Positions 54,209-63,438 of a DNA stretch of 64,000 nucleotides are shown piece after piece (position 1 is the first letter of the stretch; each line of letters starts with the position of its first letter). A program made the position numbers and the translations under genes. This DNA is from Corynebacterium pygosceleis (lineage in GTDB: Bacteria; Actinomycetota; Actinomycetes; Mycobacteriales; Mycobacteriaceae), in assembly GCF_016595275.2 (NCBI RefSeq), contig NZ_JAENIQ020000003.1, forward strand, positions 186,001-250,000, in the 5' to 3' direction. Under the pieces are notes generated by a model, which ran no database searches, was not told the origin of the DNA, and saw only the letters and a list, made by a program, of their open reading frames with translations.

Positions 54209-55426
54209 GTGAGGAGCCAACCACATGTCCTAGCCATCGTCCTCGCCGGCGGTGAGGGTAAGCGTCTGTCCCCCCTGACGGAGGACCGCGCGAAACCCGC
54301 TGTGCCTTTCGGAGGCACCTACCGGCTGATCGACTTCGTTCTTTCCAACCTGGTCAACGCCGGGTACATGAAAGTCTGTGTCCTGACACAGTACAAATCC
54401 CACTCCCTCGACCGGCACATCTCCCAGTCATGGCAGTTGGCGGGACTCGCTGGCCAGTACATCACCCCGGTCCCCGCACAGCAGCGTCTGGGTAAGCGGT
54501 GGTTCACCGGTTCAGCGGACGCCATTCTCCAGTCCCTGAACCTCATCTACGACGAGGCCCCGGAGTACGTCATCGTCTTCGGCGCCGACCACGTCTACCG
54601 GATGGATCCCCGCCAGATGGTCGAGGAGCACATCGCCTCCGGAGCCTCGGTCTCCGTCGCGGGCATCCGTGTCCCCCGCTCCGAGGCGACCGCGTTCGGC
54701 TGCATCCAGTCGAACGACGAGGGGGAGATCACCGAGTTCCTGGAGAAGCCCGCCGATCCACCCGCGACCCCGGACGACCCCGAGATGACCTTCGCGTCCA
54801 TGGGCAACTACGTCTTCACCACGGAGGCGCTCATCGACGCGTTGAAGCGGGACGCGGAGAACGAGAACTCCGATCATGACATGGGCGGGGACATCATCCC
54901 GTTCTTCGTCCGGAAGAACGAGGCGCACGTCTACGACTTCTCCTCGAACCAGGTGCCCGGCGCAACCGACCGTGACCGGGGTTACTGGCGCGACGTCGGT
55001 ACCATCGACGCGTTCTATGAGGCGCACATGGATCTCATCTCCGTGCACCCCGTGTTCAACCTGTACAACCGTCGTTGGCCGATCCACAACACCGACACCG
55101 GCAACTACCCGCCGGCGAAGTTCGTGCAGGGGGGTATCGCCCAGTCGTCGATGGTGGCGTCCGGTTCGATCATCTCCGGCGGAACGGTCCGGAACTCGGT
55201 GCTCTCCGCGAACGTCGTCATCGAGGAGGGGGCGACCGTCGAGGGATCCGTGCTCATGCCCGGCGTCCGCGTCGGGAAGAACGCAGTGGTCCGTCACGCG
55301 ATCCTCGACAAGAATGTGGTGATCTCCGAGGGGGAGTTCATCGGGGTCGACCACGAGCGGGACTCGGGGCGCTTCACCGTGAGCGCCGGCGGGGTCGTCT
55401 GCATCGGAAAAAACGTCGTCGTCTAG
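54209..55426 (+). CDS. glgC: Glucose-1-phosphate adenylyltransferase
   Basis: 405 residues from GTG 54209; an in-frame ATG at 54188 lies within the promoter. ADP-glucose pyrophosphorylase: N-terminal [20 protein letters not shown] with the Arg/Lys of the activator and substrate loops, [38 protein letters not shown], and a left-handed beta-helix C-terminal domain ending in CIGKNVVV. It commits glucose-1-phosphate to glycogen, maltosyl-phosphate and (indirectly) trehalose synthesis. Terminated by a strong hairpin 70 bases further on. Confidence 0.96.
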   Translation: MRSQPHVLAIVLAGGEGKRLSPLTEDRAKPAVPFGGTYRLIDFVLSNLVNAGYMKVCVLTQYKSHSLDRHISQSWQLAGLAGQYITPVPAQQRLGKRWFTGSADAILQSLNLIYDEAPEYVIVFGADHVYRMDPRQMVEEHIASGASVSVAGIRVPRSEATAFGCIQSNDEGEITEFLEKPADPPATPDDPEMTFASMGNYVFTTEALIDALKRDAENENSDHDMGGDIIPFFVRKNEAHVYDFSSNQVPGATDRDRGYWRDVGTIDAFYEAHMDLISVHPVFNLYNRRWPIHNTDTGNYPPAKFVQGGIAQSSMVASGSIISGGTVRNSVLSANVVIEEGATVEGSVLMPGVRVGKNAVVRHAILDKNVVISEGEFIGVDHERDSGRFTVSAGGVVCIGKNVVV

Positions 55427-55495
55427 CGTGCTGGACAGGTTGCACTGGTCGCCACGCTCGTCGCGGTGACACCGGCAGATGAGGCAACAACGGCA

Positions 55496-55532
55496 GAAAG
55501 CGCGTTCACGGGAGAACCGTGGACGCGCTTTC
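55496..55532. terminator. Bidirectional terminator after glgC
   Basis: 16-bp stem with one mismatch, arms 55496-55511 and 55517-55532, five-base loop. It has A-rich and T-rich sides (GAAAGCGCG and CGCGCTTTC) and lies between the convergent glgC and O-methyltransferase genes. Confidence 0.9.
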
Positions 55533-55544
55533 GTGCCTCACAGG

Positions 55545-56204
55545 TCAGGAGCCGGGGGCGGGACGCTTGGTGAGGATCGTCATGCCGGCACCGAGGGGCA
55601 GCCGTGTCACGAGGGCGTCCTCCATCTGCCGGACATGTTCATCGGCCTCCCGTGCGGCCGTGGTGTCACGGTCCCGGCGGGTCTCGTCCGTCAGTGTTCC
55701 GTCGAGGAGACAGTCGGCGAGCACGAGCACGCCGTTGTCACCGAGCAGCGGCCACGCCGCGTTGATGAACGCCCTCAGATCACTCGGCCGCATGTCCCCG
55801 TAGACGAGCTGGTACGACCCGTGCGCGAGACGGCCCATCACCTCGAGCGGGCGGGACGGGAGGAAACGGAACCGTCCGGGCCGGTAACCGGCGGCCGTGA
55901 AGGTCGCCCGGGCCTGTTTCTGGTGCTCGGCCTCCGGGTCGATGCACGTGAGGTGGCCGCGCTCACCGAGTCCCGCGAGGAGGTAGAGGCCGACGACACC
56001 GGCCGCCGGTGTGACGGCGATGGCGCCCGCCGACCCTCCGGAGGCGGCACCGGCCGCGAGGGTCGAGAGGAGGGATCCGGTCATCTCGTCCGGTACGGCG
56101 AGTCCGAACTCGCCCGCGTCATTGCGGGCGTCGACGAGTACGGGGTCCTCGTCGGTGGTTCCGGTGATGTAGGAACTGAGGGTGCTGAAGGCGGTGTCAC
56201 TCAC
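55545..56204 (-). CDS. O-methyltransferase-like protein (Rv1220c position)
   Basis: 219-residue class I SAM methyltransferase of the catechol/caffeoyl-CoA O-methyltransferase group. The SAM motif I is degenerate (AIAVTPAAGVVGLYLLAGLG instead of VLEIGTxxGYS), followed by GHLTCIDPEAEHQKQARATF and the post-motif VYGDMRPSDLRAFINAAWPL, then LLGDNGVLVLADCLLDGTL. Divergent from sigE; the order O-methyltransferase - sigE - anti-sigma is the mycobacterial Rv1220c-Rv1222 order. Substrate unknown. Confidence 0.88.
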   Translation of the reverse strand: MSDTAFSTLSSYITGTTDEDPVLVDARNDAGEFGLAVPDEMTGSLLSTLAAGAASGGSAGAIAVTPAAGVVGLYLLAGLGERGHLTCIDPEAEHQKQARATFTAAGYRPGRFRFLPSRPLEVMGRLAHGSYQLVYGDMRPSDLRAFINAAWPLLGDNGVLVLADCLLDGTLTDETRRDRDTTAAREADEHVRQMEDALVTRLPLGAGMTILTKRPAPGS

Positions 56205-56320
56205 GGAACCGAGTCTATGGTGGATCGCGTCGAAAACGGGGGAAACCCGCCGGATGTGATCGCTGTGGCGCGAGTGACTCCCCGGGTCGGTGATTTGGGG
56301 GAGGGGCGGGGGTACGTTAC

Positions 56321-56347
56321 GGAACTGAGGCGCGAAAATCAGGATGT
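56321..56347 (+). promoter_or_regulatory. SigE/SigH-type promoter upstream of sigE
   Basis: GGAAC at 56321-56325 and GTT at 56345-56347 match the actinobacterial ECF-sigma pattern GGAA(T/C)-N(17-20)-GTT, suggesting autoregulation or SigH control. A second TAGGAT at 56368-56373 may be a housekeeping -10 nine bases before the start codon. Confidence 0.45.
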
Positions 56348-56382
56348 TCTCAGGGGCTGCTTCGCTGTAGGATAACTCACTG

Positions 56383-57057
56383 ATGGAGAATCAAACCATG
56401 ATGTCCGATCCCTCCGGAACGAACCGTCCCTCCGGTACCGCAGAGGCCGCCGTCGGTGTCGACGAGGCTGCGGAGCTGCGCGGAACCGCCGCATTCGACG
56501 CGGGCGAGGCGGAGATGCCCTCATGGGCGGAACTGGTCGCGGAACACGCCGATGGTGTCTATCGTCTCGCGTACCGGCTGTCCGGTAACCGGCACGATGC
56601 GGAGGACCTCACCCAGGAGACCTTCATGCGGGTCTTCCGGTCTCTCCGGAACTACCGGCCCGGCACCTTCGAGGGGTGGCTCCACCGCATCACCACGAAT
56701 CTCTTCCTCGACATGGTGCGTCACCGCAGTCGTATCCGCATGGAGGCGTTGCCCGAGGACTACGACCGTGTCCCCGGGACCGAGATGACGCCGGAGCAGG
56801 CGTACAGTTTCGCGAACCTTGACCCTGTTCTCCAGAACGCCCTCGATGCCCTGAGCCCCGAGTTCCGCGTCGCGGTCGTTCTCTGTGACGTGCTCGGCAT
56901 GACCTACGACGAGATCGCCGACACCCTGGGAGTGAAGATGGGTACCGTCCGTTCGCGTATCCACCGCGGGCGGAGCCAGCTCCGGGCCAGTCTCGAGGAT
57001 GCCGCGCGCACCGACTCCGATGCGCGGCTTCTGCTTCCTGTGGGGCCGGGAAACTGA
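56383..57057 (+). CDS. sigE: ECF RNA polymerase sigma factor SigE
   Basis: 224 residues. A 45-residue acidic/Ala-rich N-tail is followed by sigma region 2 ([40 protein letters not shown]) and region 4 ([40 protein letters not shown]). This is the envelope-stress sigma factor of mycolata (Rv1221, C. glutamicum sigE). A ZAS-type anti-sigma gene follows at 57202. ATG at 56383; an in-frame internal ATG near 56398 is possible. Confidence 0.94.
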   Translation: MENQTMMSDPSGTNRPSGTAEAAVGVDEAAELRGTAAFDAGEAEMPSWAELVAEHADGVYRLAYRLSGNRHDAEDLTQETFMRVFRSLRNYRPGTFEGWLHRITTNLFLDMVRHRSRIRMEALPEDYDRVPGTEMTPEQAYSFANLDPVLQNALDALSPEFRVAVVLCDVLGMTYDEIADTLGVKMGTVRSRIHRGRSQLRASLEDAARTDSDARLLLPVGPGN

Positions 57058-57201
57058 CCGTCCCCCCGGTTCACGGGTGCACGGAAACGGGCGGTGTCGC
57101 GTCGGACGGCGTATTCTTGGCGTCAGATTCGCCGGGATGTCCGGGTCCTCGACCGGGATGCGCCCCGGCTCCGGACGGAGATTTCAGGGAGGCGGTTCCA
57201 C

Positions 57202-57600
57202 ATGGGTGAACAGCAGCCCGACGGTGGAAGGATGGCGGGCAGGGAACGGAGGCCGCGTGAGTTCGCGTCCGTCGAACACCTGAGTCCCGAGGCCGTCGCC
57301 GCGTTCGTCGACGGGGAACTGACATCCGGTGCCGCACACCGTGCGCGGGTGCACATGGTGCACTGCGTCGAGTGCAGGGATGAGGTCGATCAGCAGCGTC
57401 GCGCCGCTGAGCGGCTCCGCACCTGCACGGAGAACGACGGCATCCGGGTCCCCAGTTCGCTGATGGAACGGTTGACCTCTATCGCGCAGTCCTGCCCGGC
57501 GGGGCCCGGGATCGAGGACACCGTCTACTCGCCGCCGGAGACACTGCTCGACAAGGTGGACATCCTCTACCGTGCGGTACGGCGTTCCCGGGGGAGGTGA
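57202..57600 (+). CDS. ZAS-type anti-sigma-E factor (RseA/CseE)
   Basis: 132 residues from ATG 57202 with GGGAGG upstream. N-terminal anti-sigma fold with the zinc motif H-X3-C-X2-C: His51, Cys55 and Cys58 in HMVHCVEC, preceded by AVAAFVDGELTSGAAHRARV. It binds and holds SigE in the cytoplasm; zinc cysteines allow redox release. No TM segment. Matches Rv1222/CseE by position and motif. The htrA/degP-type protease gene that follows rseA in mycobacteria is absent here; tatB follows instead. Confidence 0.9.
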   Translation: MGEQQPDGGRMAGRERRPREFASVEHLSPEAVAAFVDGELTSGAAHRARVHMVHCVECRDEVDQQRRAAERLRTCTENDGIRVPSSLMERLTSIAQSCPAGPGIEDTVYSPPETLLDKVDILYRAVRRSRGR

Positions 57601-57613
57601 ACCCCGGAGCCCG

Positions 57614-57641
57614 TTGTCCCGGGGGCCTCTTCAGTTAGGAT
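57614..57641 (+). promoter_or_regulatory. Promoter of tatB, leaderless
   Basis: TTGTCC (57614-57619), 16-base spacer, TAGGAT (57636-57641), then six bases to the GTG at 57648. The GGAGAG between is too close to serve as a normal ribosome site, so a leaderless start is favoured. Confidence 0.55.
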
Positions 57642-57647
57642 GGAGAG

Positions 57648-58130
57648 GTGTTCTCCAATGTCGGTTGGTTCGAGATATTCGTCCTTTTCGTTGTCGGTCT
57701 CATCGTCATCGGCCCTGAGCGTCTTCCCCGTGTCATCGAGGATGTCCGTGCGGCGATTCTCGCGGCCAGGACCGCCATCGACAACGCCAAGCGCTCGATG
57801 AACGAGGAGTTCGGTCCCGAGTTCGAGGACATCTCCGGTTCCCTCGGGGAACTCGCCGCGATGCAGCGGATGGGGCCCCGCGCGGTCCTGACCAAGACCC
57901 TCTTCGACGGTGACGACAGTGTGCTCGACGCCTTCGATCCGAAGAAGATCATGTCCGGTGACACCGCGGGGCGTGCACACCGCCAACGCGCGGCGGAGCG
58001 GAACACCACCGTCGAACGGGCGGCAGAGGAGACCGTGCGTGTGGAGCGGCCCTCTGAAGGGGAGCCGTCACCACGGACGGACCCGCCGGCGGGATCCCGG
58101 GGGTCCGGCGACTGGGCGGACGTCACCTAG
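57648..58130 (+). CDS. tatB: Sec-independent protein translocase subunit TatB
   Basis: 160 residues. The N-terminal TM helix FVLFVVGLIVIGPERLP with the invariant Gly-Pro-Glu turn, then an amphipathic helix RVIEDVRAAILAARTAIDNA followed by KRSMNEEFGPEFEDISGSLG typical of TatB. A long hydrophilic Arg/Glu/Ser-rich tail follows. It forms the Tat receptor with TatC. The position after the anti-sigma gene is conserved in mycolata, and a promoter of its own lies directly before the GTG. Confidence 0.95.
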   Translation: MFSNVGWFEIFVLFVVGLIVIGPERLPRVIEDVRAAILAARTAIDNAKRSMNEEFGPEFEDISGSLGELAAMQRMGPRAVLTKTLFDGDDSVLDAFDPKKIMSGDTAGRAHRQRAAERNTTVERAAEETVRVERPSEGEPSPRTDPPAGSRGSGDWADVT

Positions 58131-58153
58131 GCGGAACGGACGACGACAGTGGA

Positions 58154-58193
58154 AAACGGGCCCCGGGAGAGAAGATTCTCCCGGGGCCCGTTT
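58154..58193. terminator. Bidirectional terminator between tatB and mrp
   Basis: A 17-bp perfect stem, arms 58154-58170 and 58177-58193, six-base loop, A-rich left and T-rich right flanks, between convergent genes. Confidence 0.92.
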
Positions 58194-58217
58194 CCCGTGT
58201 GCGGTTCGAAGGTCCGG

Positions 58218-59354
58218 TCACCTGTTGGTGGTGACCCCCAGGTTCAGTGACCTGCCCGCCAGTGACTCCCGCCGTACGGCGATCTTGTCCGCGATACCCC
58301 CGATGGCCTTCGACGTGGGGGACTCCGGATGGGATATGACGACGGGCACACCGACGTCACCGCCGGCACGGAGCGCGGGATCGAGGGGCACCTCACCGAG
58401 GAGGTCGATCTCGGTTCCCGTCAGGATGGACAACCTGTCCGCGACGGTCTGACCGCCACCGGCCCCGAACACGTCGACGGTGGTGCCGTCGGGCATCACC
58501 ATCGCACCCATGTTCTCGATGACGCCGGCGATCCGTTGCCTGGTCTGCTGACTGATGGACCCCGCACGTTCGGCGACCTCGGCGGCGGCGGCCTGGGGGG
58601 TCGTGACGATGAGCAGCTCGGCATTGGGCACCAGCTGGGCGACGGAGATCGCGACATCACCGGTACCGGGGGGAAGATCGAGGAGGAGCACATCCAGATC
58701 ACCCCAGAACACGTCGGTGAGGAACTGCGTGATCGCCCGGTGCAGCATCGGTCCCCGCCACACGACGGGGGAGTTTCCCTCCACGAAATGCCCGATGGAG
58801 ATCATCTTCACACCGTGCGCCATGGGCGGCATGATCATGTCGTCGACCTGGTGCGGGCGTTCGTCCGAACCGAGCATGTGCGGGATCGAGTGCCCGTAGA
58901 TGTCGGCGTCGAGGACACCGACGGTGAGTCCCCGGGCGGCCAGCGCCGTGGCGAGGTTCACGGTCATGGAGGACTTCCCCACACCGCCTTTGCCACTCGC
59001 CACCGCGTAGACCCGGGTCGTGCACCCCGGCTGGGCGAACGGGTTGACGACCTCGGCGGCACCGCCACGGAGACTGGTCCGGAGTTCACGACGCTGCTCA
59101 TCACTCATCACGTCGGTGGTGACGGTGACCTCGGTGACACCGTCGATCTCCGCGACAGCGGCACGGGAGTTCTCCGTCAGCGTCGATTTCATCGGACATC
59201 CGGCGATGGTGAGATAGATCTCCACCTGCACGGACGAGCCATCGACGGCGATGGACTTCACCATGCCGAGCTCGGTGATGGGGCGCCCGATCTCCGGGTC
59301 GATCACCCGGGAGAGCGCGGCGCGGACGTCGGATTCAGTCACGGTAGTCATCAC
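58218..59354 (-). CDS. mrp: Mrp/ApbC Fe-S cluster carrier ATPase
   Basis: 378 residues. N-terminal MIP18/DUF59 domain (about 5-85) followed by the NBP35/ApbC ParA-like ATPase with deviant Walker A GKGGVGKSS (121-129), VLDADIYGHSIPHMLG and DLPPGTGD. It binds and transfers Fe-S clusters in an ATP-dependent manner. Two ATG codons (59354, 59351) are possible starts. Position and neighbours (DUF1003 and MgtE-N genes upstream on the same strand) match Rv1229c-Rv1232c. Confidence 0.93.
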   Translation of the reverse strand: MMTTVTESDVRAALSRVIDPEIGRPITELGMVKSIAVDGSSVQVEIYLTIAGCPMKSTLTENSRAAVAEIDGVTEVTVTTDVMSDEQRRELRTSLRGGAAEVVNPFAQPGCTTRVYAVASGKGGVGKSSMTVNLATALAARGLTVGVLDADIYGHSIPHMLGSDERPHQVDDMIMPPMAHGVKMISIGHFVEGNSPVVWRGPMLHRAITQFLTDVFWGDLDVLLLDLPPGTGDVAISVAQLVPNAELLIVTTPQAAAAEVAERAGSISQQTRQRIAGVIENMGAMVMPDGTTVDVFGAGGGQTVADRLSILTGTEIDLLGEVPLDPALRAGGDVGVPVVISHPESPTSKAIGGIADKIAVRRESLAGRSLNLGVTTNR

Positions 59355-59431
59355 CCACCGATCCTAGCGCGCGGACACCGGGAACCGTCGTGCGGGGCGT
59401 ACCGGCCATCCGGAGGTGGTGGCGGGCTGTG

Positions 59432-60034
59432 TCACCTGCCGCCGTCCTCGCGGTCGTTGATCTCGCCCATCGTCGGCTCCGACAGGAGATCCTTCCCGTC
59501 ACGCTCACGGTGCTCGAGATGGTCCCGGGCCTGGCGTGCCGCCGACTCATCGTCGATCTTCGCCTCGAGACGCTCGAGAACGTCGGTCAGTTCCTCCAGT
59601 TCGCGCCGGAGGTAGTCGCGGGTGACCGTTTCACCGACGGCGATCCGGACACCGGCGAGTTCCCGGGCGAGGAACTCCGTGTCGGCCTTGGTCTGTTCAC
59701 TACGTCGCCGGTCCTCGGCGATGACGACACGGTCCCGGTCCTCCTGGCGGTTCTGGGCGAGCAGAATCAGCGGCGCCGCGTACGCCGCCTGCGTGGAGAA
59801 CGCCAGGTTGAGCAGGATGAAGGGGTACGGGTCCCAACTGAACTTCCAGGCACCGACATTGAGCGCGATCCAGATGATCACGAACACCGTCTGCCAGAAG
59901 AGGTACTCACCGGTGCCGAAGAATCGTGCGACCTTCTCAGCGAAAGCGCCGACCGAATCACCGTCGATGTTGATCAGCTTTCGACGCTGTCCGGCGACCG
60001 GTGTGTCGAGGTCGCTGCGCTGGTAATCAGCCAC
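59432..60034 (-). CDS. DUF1003 family membrane protein
   Basis: 200 residues with the DUF1003 core: GTGEYLFWQTVFVIIWIALN, VGAWKFSWDPYPFILLNLAF and STQAAYAAPLILLAQNRQ, i.e. two TM helices linked by the conserved DPYPFILLN, followed by the QNRQ motif and a coiled, charged C-terminal region of 90 residues. Function unknown, but members frequently lie beside mgtE/corA genes, as here (57 bases from the MgtE-N/CBS gene). Confidence 0.9.
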   Translation of the reverse strand: MADYQRSDLDTPVAGQRRKLINIDGDSVGAFAEKVARFFGTGEYLFWQTVFVIIWIALNVGAWKFSWDPYPFILLNLAFSTQAAYAAPLILLAQNRQEDRDRVVIAEDRRRSEQTKADTEFLARELAGVRIAVGETVTRDYLRRELEELTDVLERLEAKIDDESAARQARDHLEHRERDGKDLLSEPTMGEINDREDGGR

Positions 60035-60091
60035 GGGTGTGCTCCTTCACGGGGATCTGGGGGAGTCGTAGGGGAGGGTGGTGCGGGTGGG

Positions 60092-61417
60092 TCACAGTGA
60101 TGTCCGTGGCCCGGGATGCAACAGGGGGCGCCTGCCCCCCAGCTCCGGATCGGGGCGCAGACCCCGTTCCCGCCAGTCATCGGGAAGCATGTGGTCCAGG
60201 AGGTCATCGACGGCCACGGCACCGAGAAGATGCTTGTCCGCGTCGAGAACGGGACCGCACACGAGGTTGTAGGTGGCAAAATACCGGGCCGCGGTCTCCT
60301 GGTCGTCGTCCGCGTACAGCGGGGGGAGATCGGGATCGAGGCAGCCGCCGATCAGCGATCCCGGAGGTTCCCGCAGGAGACGCTGGAGGTGCACGCACCC
60401 GAGGTACTTGCCGGTGGGGGTCGCTGTGGGCGGACGCACGACGAAGACCATGGATGACAGTGATGTGGGGAGCTCCGGGTCACGGGCGAACGCGAGTGCC
60501 TCGGCGACCGTCGTCTGGGGTGTCAGCACCAGGGGCTCCGGGGTCATCAGGGCGCCCACGGTGTCGGGGGAGAAGCTCATCAGGCGGCGGACCGGAGCGG
60601 ACTCCTCCGGATTCATCTCCTCCAGCAGGGCGGCGGCCTTGGCGTCCGGCAGCTCGCCGAGGAGGTCGGCGGCGTCGTCCGGGTCCATCTCCTCGAGGAC
60701 GTCGGCGGCACGCTCGAAGTCGAGCGCGTCGAGGAGTTCCGCCTGCCGGTCCTCGGGCAGCTCCTGCATGACGTCGGCGAGCCGCTCGTCGTCGAGTTCG
60801 ACGGCGATCTGCTCCCGCTGCTGGGCCGGCATCGTGTACAACTGCGTCGCGATGTCCGCCGGGCGCATGTCATCGAACTGGGCGATCATCTCGGCCGTCG
60901 CGTCCGGGTCCCCGGTTCCGCTCGCGGAGATGCCGTGGACGTGGGCCCACGGCACCACGTCCAGCTTCGGGCGCCGCCCGAACTTCGCCTTCTCGTGGAA
61001 CACCGCGACCCGGGAGATCACCCAGTCACGGGTGCGGGTACGTTCCAGTTCGACGTCCGCGATCTCGAGGGCCCTGCCGTGGAGATGATCGAGTTCCGGG
61101 TCATCCACCTCGATCTTCGACCCGACGATGTCCGACAGAACGCTGAGTTCACCCGTCCTCGACTGGAAGGCCCGGAGCGACACCGAACCGGTCGCGAGCA
61201 TGATCTCCTGCGGCTCGATCTCGGCGATCCGGAGCATCGGCAGGAAGATCCGGCGTTTGTTCAGCATCTCGACGACGAGGCCGAGGGCCCGGGAGGTCTG
61301 GCCGTTCGGGCGAACCGCGATGACGATGTCACGGACACGACCGATGGCGTCGGTGTCCGGGCCACGGACGACCATGCCGGAGAGACGGCCTGCGTACACA
61401 CGGGTGATAGGGCTCAT
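60092..61417 (-). CDS. MgtE N-domain/CBS protein without transport domain
   Basis: 441 residues from ATG 61417; a frame to 61552 adds a leader overlapping the neighbouring promoter. Tandem PRC-barrel-like parts (about 1-85 and 95-165) are followed by the MgtE_N superhelix (185-290, repeats LADVMQELPEDRQAELLDAL, AADVLEEMDPDDAADLLGEL) and two CBS domains (295-410, first beginning LMTPEPLVLTPQTTVAEALA). The TM transport domain of MgtE is absent. This is the Rv1232c-type soluble protein and may be an intracellular Mg2+/nucleotide sensor. Confidence 0.9.
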   Translation of the reverse strand: MSPITRVYAGRLSGMVVRGPDTDAIGRVRDIVIAVRPNGQTSRALGLVVEMLNKRRIFLPMLRIAEIEPQEIMLATGSVSLRAFQSRTGELSVLSDIVGSKIEVDDPELDHLHGRALEIADVELERTRTRDWVISRVAVFHEKAKFGRRPKLDVVPWAHVHGISASGTGDPDATAEMIAQFDDMRPADIATQLYTMPAQQREQIAVELDDERLADVMQELPEDRQAELLDALDFERAADVLEEMDPDDAADLLGELPDAKAAALLEEMNPEESAPVRRLMSFSPDTVGALMTPEPLVLTPQTTVAEALAFARDPELPTSLSSMVFVVRPPTATPTGKYLGCVHLQRLLREPPGSLIGGCLDPDLPPLYADDDQETAARYFATYNLVCGPVLDADKHLLGAVAVDDLLDHMLPDDWRERGLRPDPELGGRRPLLHPGPRTSL

Positions 61418-61544
61418 GGGGATCCACTTTACTGTGTGCGCCCCGGGGGAACATTCCGCCGGGGCGCACCGTTGTACCGGGTGGAGGAAAGACCACCGGA
61501 AGAGCCGGGTGGGTGTATTCTCCACCGCACCCCAGGAGGAGATC

Positions 61545-62066
61545 ATGAGCATGGCACCGTTCGGGACCCCGCAGGCGAAGAACCAGCCGGGGGAACGCCG
61601 ACGGCCCGAGGGCTGGCCCGTCGGTAGTTTCGGGGACTACTCCTCCGCGCAGGCCGCGGTCGACATGCTCAGTGACAGCGGGGACTTCCCCGTCAACGAG
61701 CTCACCATCGTCGGTGTCGACCTCATGGAGGTCGAACGGGTCGTCGGCAGGCTGACGTGGGGCAGGGTTCTCGCCGCGGGTGCCGCCTCAGGTGCCTGGC
61801 TGGGGCTTTTCGTCGGTGTCCTGATGAGTCTGTTCAACGACGGTCTCGTGGCACCGATGATCTACGGCATCGTCATGGGGGTCATCTTCGGCCTGATCGC
61901 CGCAGCCGTGCCCTACGCGGCGTCGAAGGGGCGGAGGGATTTCGCGACGACGACGCAGATCGTCGCCGGCAGGTACGACGTGCTCTGTTCCCCCGAGCAC
62001 GCCCGCCGCGCCCGGGACGAGATCGCCCGGGCGAACCTCGGCGGCAGGCACTCCACCGGCCGGTGA
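61545..62066 (+). CDS. Glycine-zipper stress-response membrane protein (GSP17M-like)
   Basis: 173 residues from ATG 61545 with AGGAGGAG. A cytoplasmic domain (VGSFGDYSSAQAAVDMLSDS, FPVNELTIVGVDL) resembles the general-stress GSP17M/DUF1269-like sensor fold, followed by two TM helices with glycine-rich faces (GAASGAWLGLFVGVLMSLF and YGIVMGVIFGLIAAAVPYAA) and a C-terminal FATTTQIVAGRYDVLCSPEH part. It is the Rv1234-position gene, divergent from the MgtE-N/CBS gene and convergent with corA. Function unknown. Confidence 0.85.
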   Translation: MSMAPFGTPQAKNQPGERRRPEGWPVGSFGDYSSAQAAVDMLSDSGDFPVNELTIVGVDLMEVERVVGRLTWGRVLAAGAASGAWLGLFVGVLMSLFNDGLVAPMIYGIVMGVIFGLIAAAVPYAASKGRRDFATTTQIVAGRYDVLCSPEHARRARDEIARANLGGRHSTGR

Positions 62067-62079
62067 CGGCCCCGGAGAC

Positions 62080-63165
62080 TCAGAGCCAGTTCCTGCGCCG
62101 GAGCAGCCACCACAGGAACACCACGGAGCCGAGCATGAGCAGAAGCGCCATGTAGTAGCCGTACCGGAGCTGGAGTTCGGGCATGAACTCGAAGTTCATG
62201 CCGTAGATTCCCGCGATGACGGTGGGCACCGCGGCCATGATCGCGACGGAGGAGATCTTCCTCATGTCGTCGTTCTCCTGCAGGGTGATCTTCGCGACGC
62301 CGGCGTCGATGAGCGCCGAGAGACGCTCATCGAGGCCCCGGACACTGTCGACGGCGATCAGTTCGTGATCGAGGACGTCCCGGAAATAGCGGACGAGTTC
62401 ACCGGGCAGCATGTCCCCGTTGCGCTCCAGCAGCAGCCGCAACGCGGCGGCGAGAGGATCGATCGAGTGCCGCATCTCGAGGATCTCCCGCTTGAGCATG
62501 TAGATCGTCTGGATGTCGAAGCGCTCGTTCGGGGTGAAGACCTCGGCCTCCAGTTCGTCGACGTCGGTGGTGAGTTCACCGCTGATCCGGACGTATTCAT
62601 CGACGGCGGCATCGGTGATCATCCAAGCGACGGACGCCGGACCGAGGGCGGTCTGCTCGGGATCCTCCTCGACGCGTTTCCGCAGGCCCTTGATGTTCGA
62701 GGGTTTGCCGTGGCGGACGGTGATGATGAAATCGGGCCCGAGAATCATCTGGATCTCACCGGTCTCGATGATCTCCGAGGCGTTGTTCACCGACTCGTGC
62801 TCCTTGAACATCACCGAGCGGACGACCATGAACAGCTGCTGGTCGTAGCGTTCGACCTTCGGGCGCTGATGGGCGTTGACCGCGTCCTCGACGATGAGCT
62901 CATGGATGTTGAAGGCGTCCGCTATCTCCATCATCTGCCGCTCGTTGGGTTCGAGGAGCCCGAGCCACACCCAGCCACGGCCCTCGGCCCGGACATGCCG
63001 CAGGGCACTGAGATACGTGTGTTCCCGTCCGTCGTCGACCCCGTCGACATAGACCGTGCAGCGCTCGATGGCGTCCTCGACGGGGGCGTCCGGATCCATC
63101 GGGGAAGGGGTGACCTTGTCGGTGAGGGAGGTCCGGGGCTTGAGGACACGACGGATACTGGGCAT
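62080..63165 (-). CDS. corA: CorA magnesium/cobalt transporter
   Basis: 361 residues. Large N-terminal cytoplasmic domain with VNAHQRPKVERYDQQLFMVV and the long stalk helix, then the signature YGMNFEFMPEL (GMN motif) between TM1 and TM2, and a C-terminal basic end WWLLRRRNWL. Forms a pentameric Mg2+ (Co2+, Ni2+) channel. The stop is 13 bases from that of the convergent GSP17M-like gene. Its position near the MgtE-N and DUF1003 genes is conserved in mycolata (Rv1239c). Confidence 0.94.
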   Translation of the reverse strand: MPSIRRVLKPRTSLTDKVTPSPMDPDAPVEDAIERCTVYVDGVDDGREHTYLSALRHVRAEGRGWVWLGLLEPNERQMMEIADAFNIHELIVEDAVNAHQRPKVERYDQQLFMVVRSVMFKEHESVNNASEIIETGEIQMILGPDFIITVRHGKPSNIKGLRKRVEEDPEQTALGPASVAWMITDAAVDEYVRISGELTTDVDELEAEVFTPNERFDIQTIYMLKREILEMRHSIDPLAAALRLLLERNGDMLPGELVRYFRDVLDHELIAVDSVRGLDERLSALIDAGVAKITLQENDDMRKISSVAIMAAVPTVIAGIYGMNFEFMPELQLRYGYYMALLLMLGSVVFLWWLLRRRNWL

Positions 63166-63438
63166 CGGGCGGTGACGCTCCTTTTCGGGGGAGGACGGCT
63201 GGTGGTCGGTGGTCGGCGGCCGGGTCCCGGAGAACCCCGGGACGGCGGACCGGCAGTGAGTCTACCGAGTTCCGGCCCGTGGACACCATCGTCGAAAGAC
63301 ACGCTCCCGTACGACCGCGACGTAAAGTGGTCCCGGAGCGGTGGGACGCGCCAGATTCGCCGCCGTCCGTCCCACCGGTTCCCACCGAACCGCGCCGTTC
63401 CCCGGCCACAGGTACACGTATCCAGGAGGCACCACGAC

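Noticed and set aside
54512..55354. 280-codon antisense frame within glgC
   Set aside because: Fully inside glgC with no ribosome site and biased composition.
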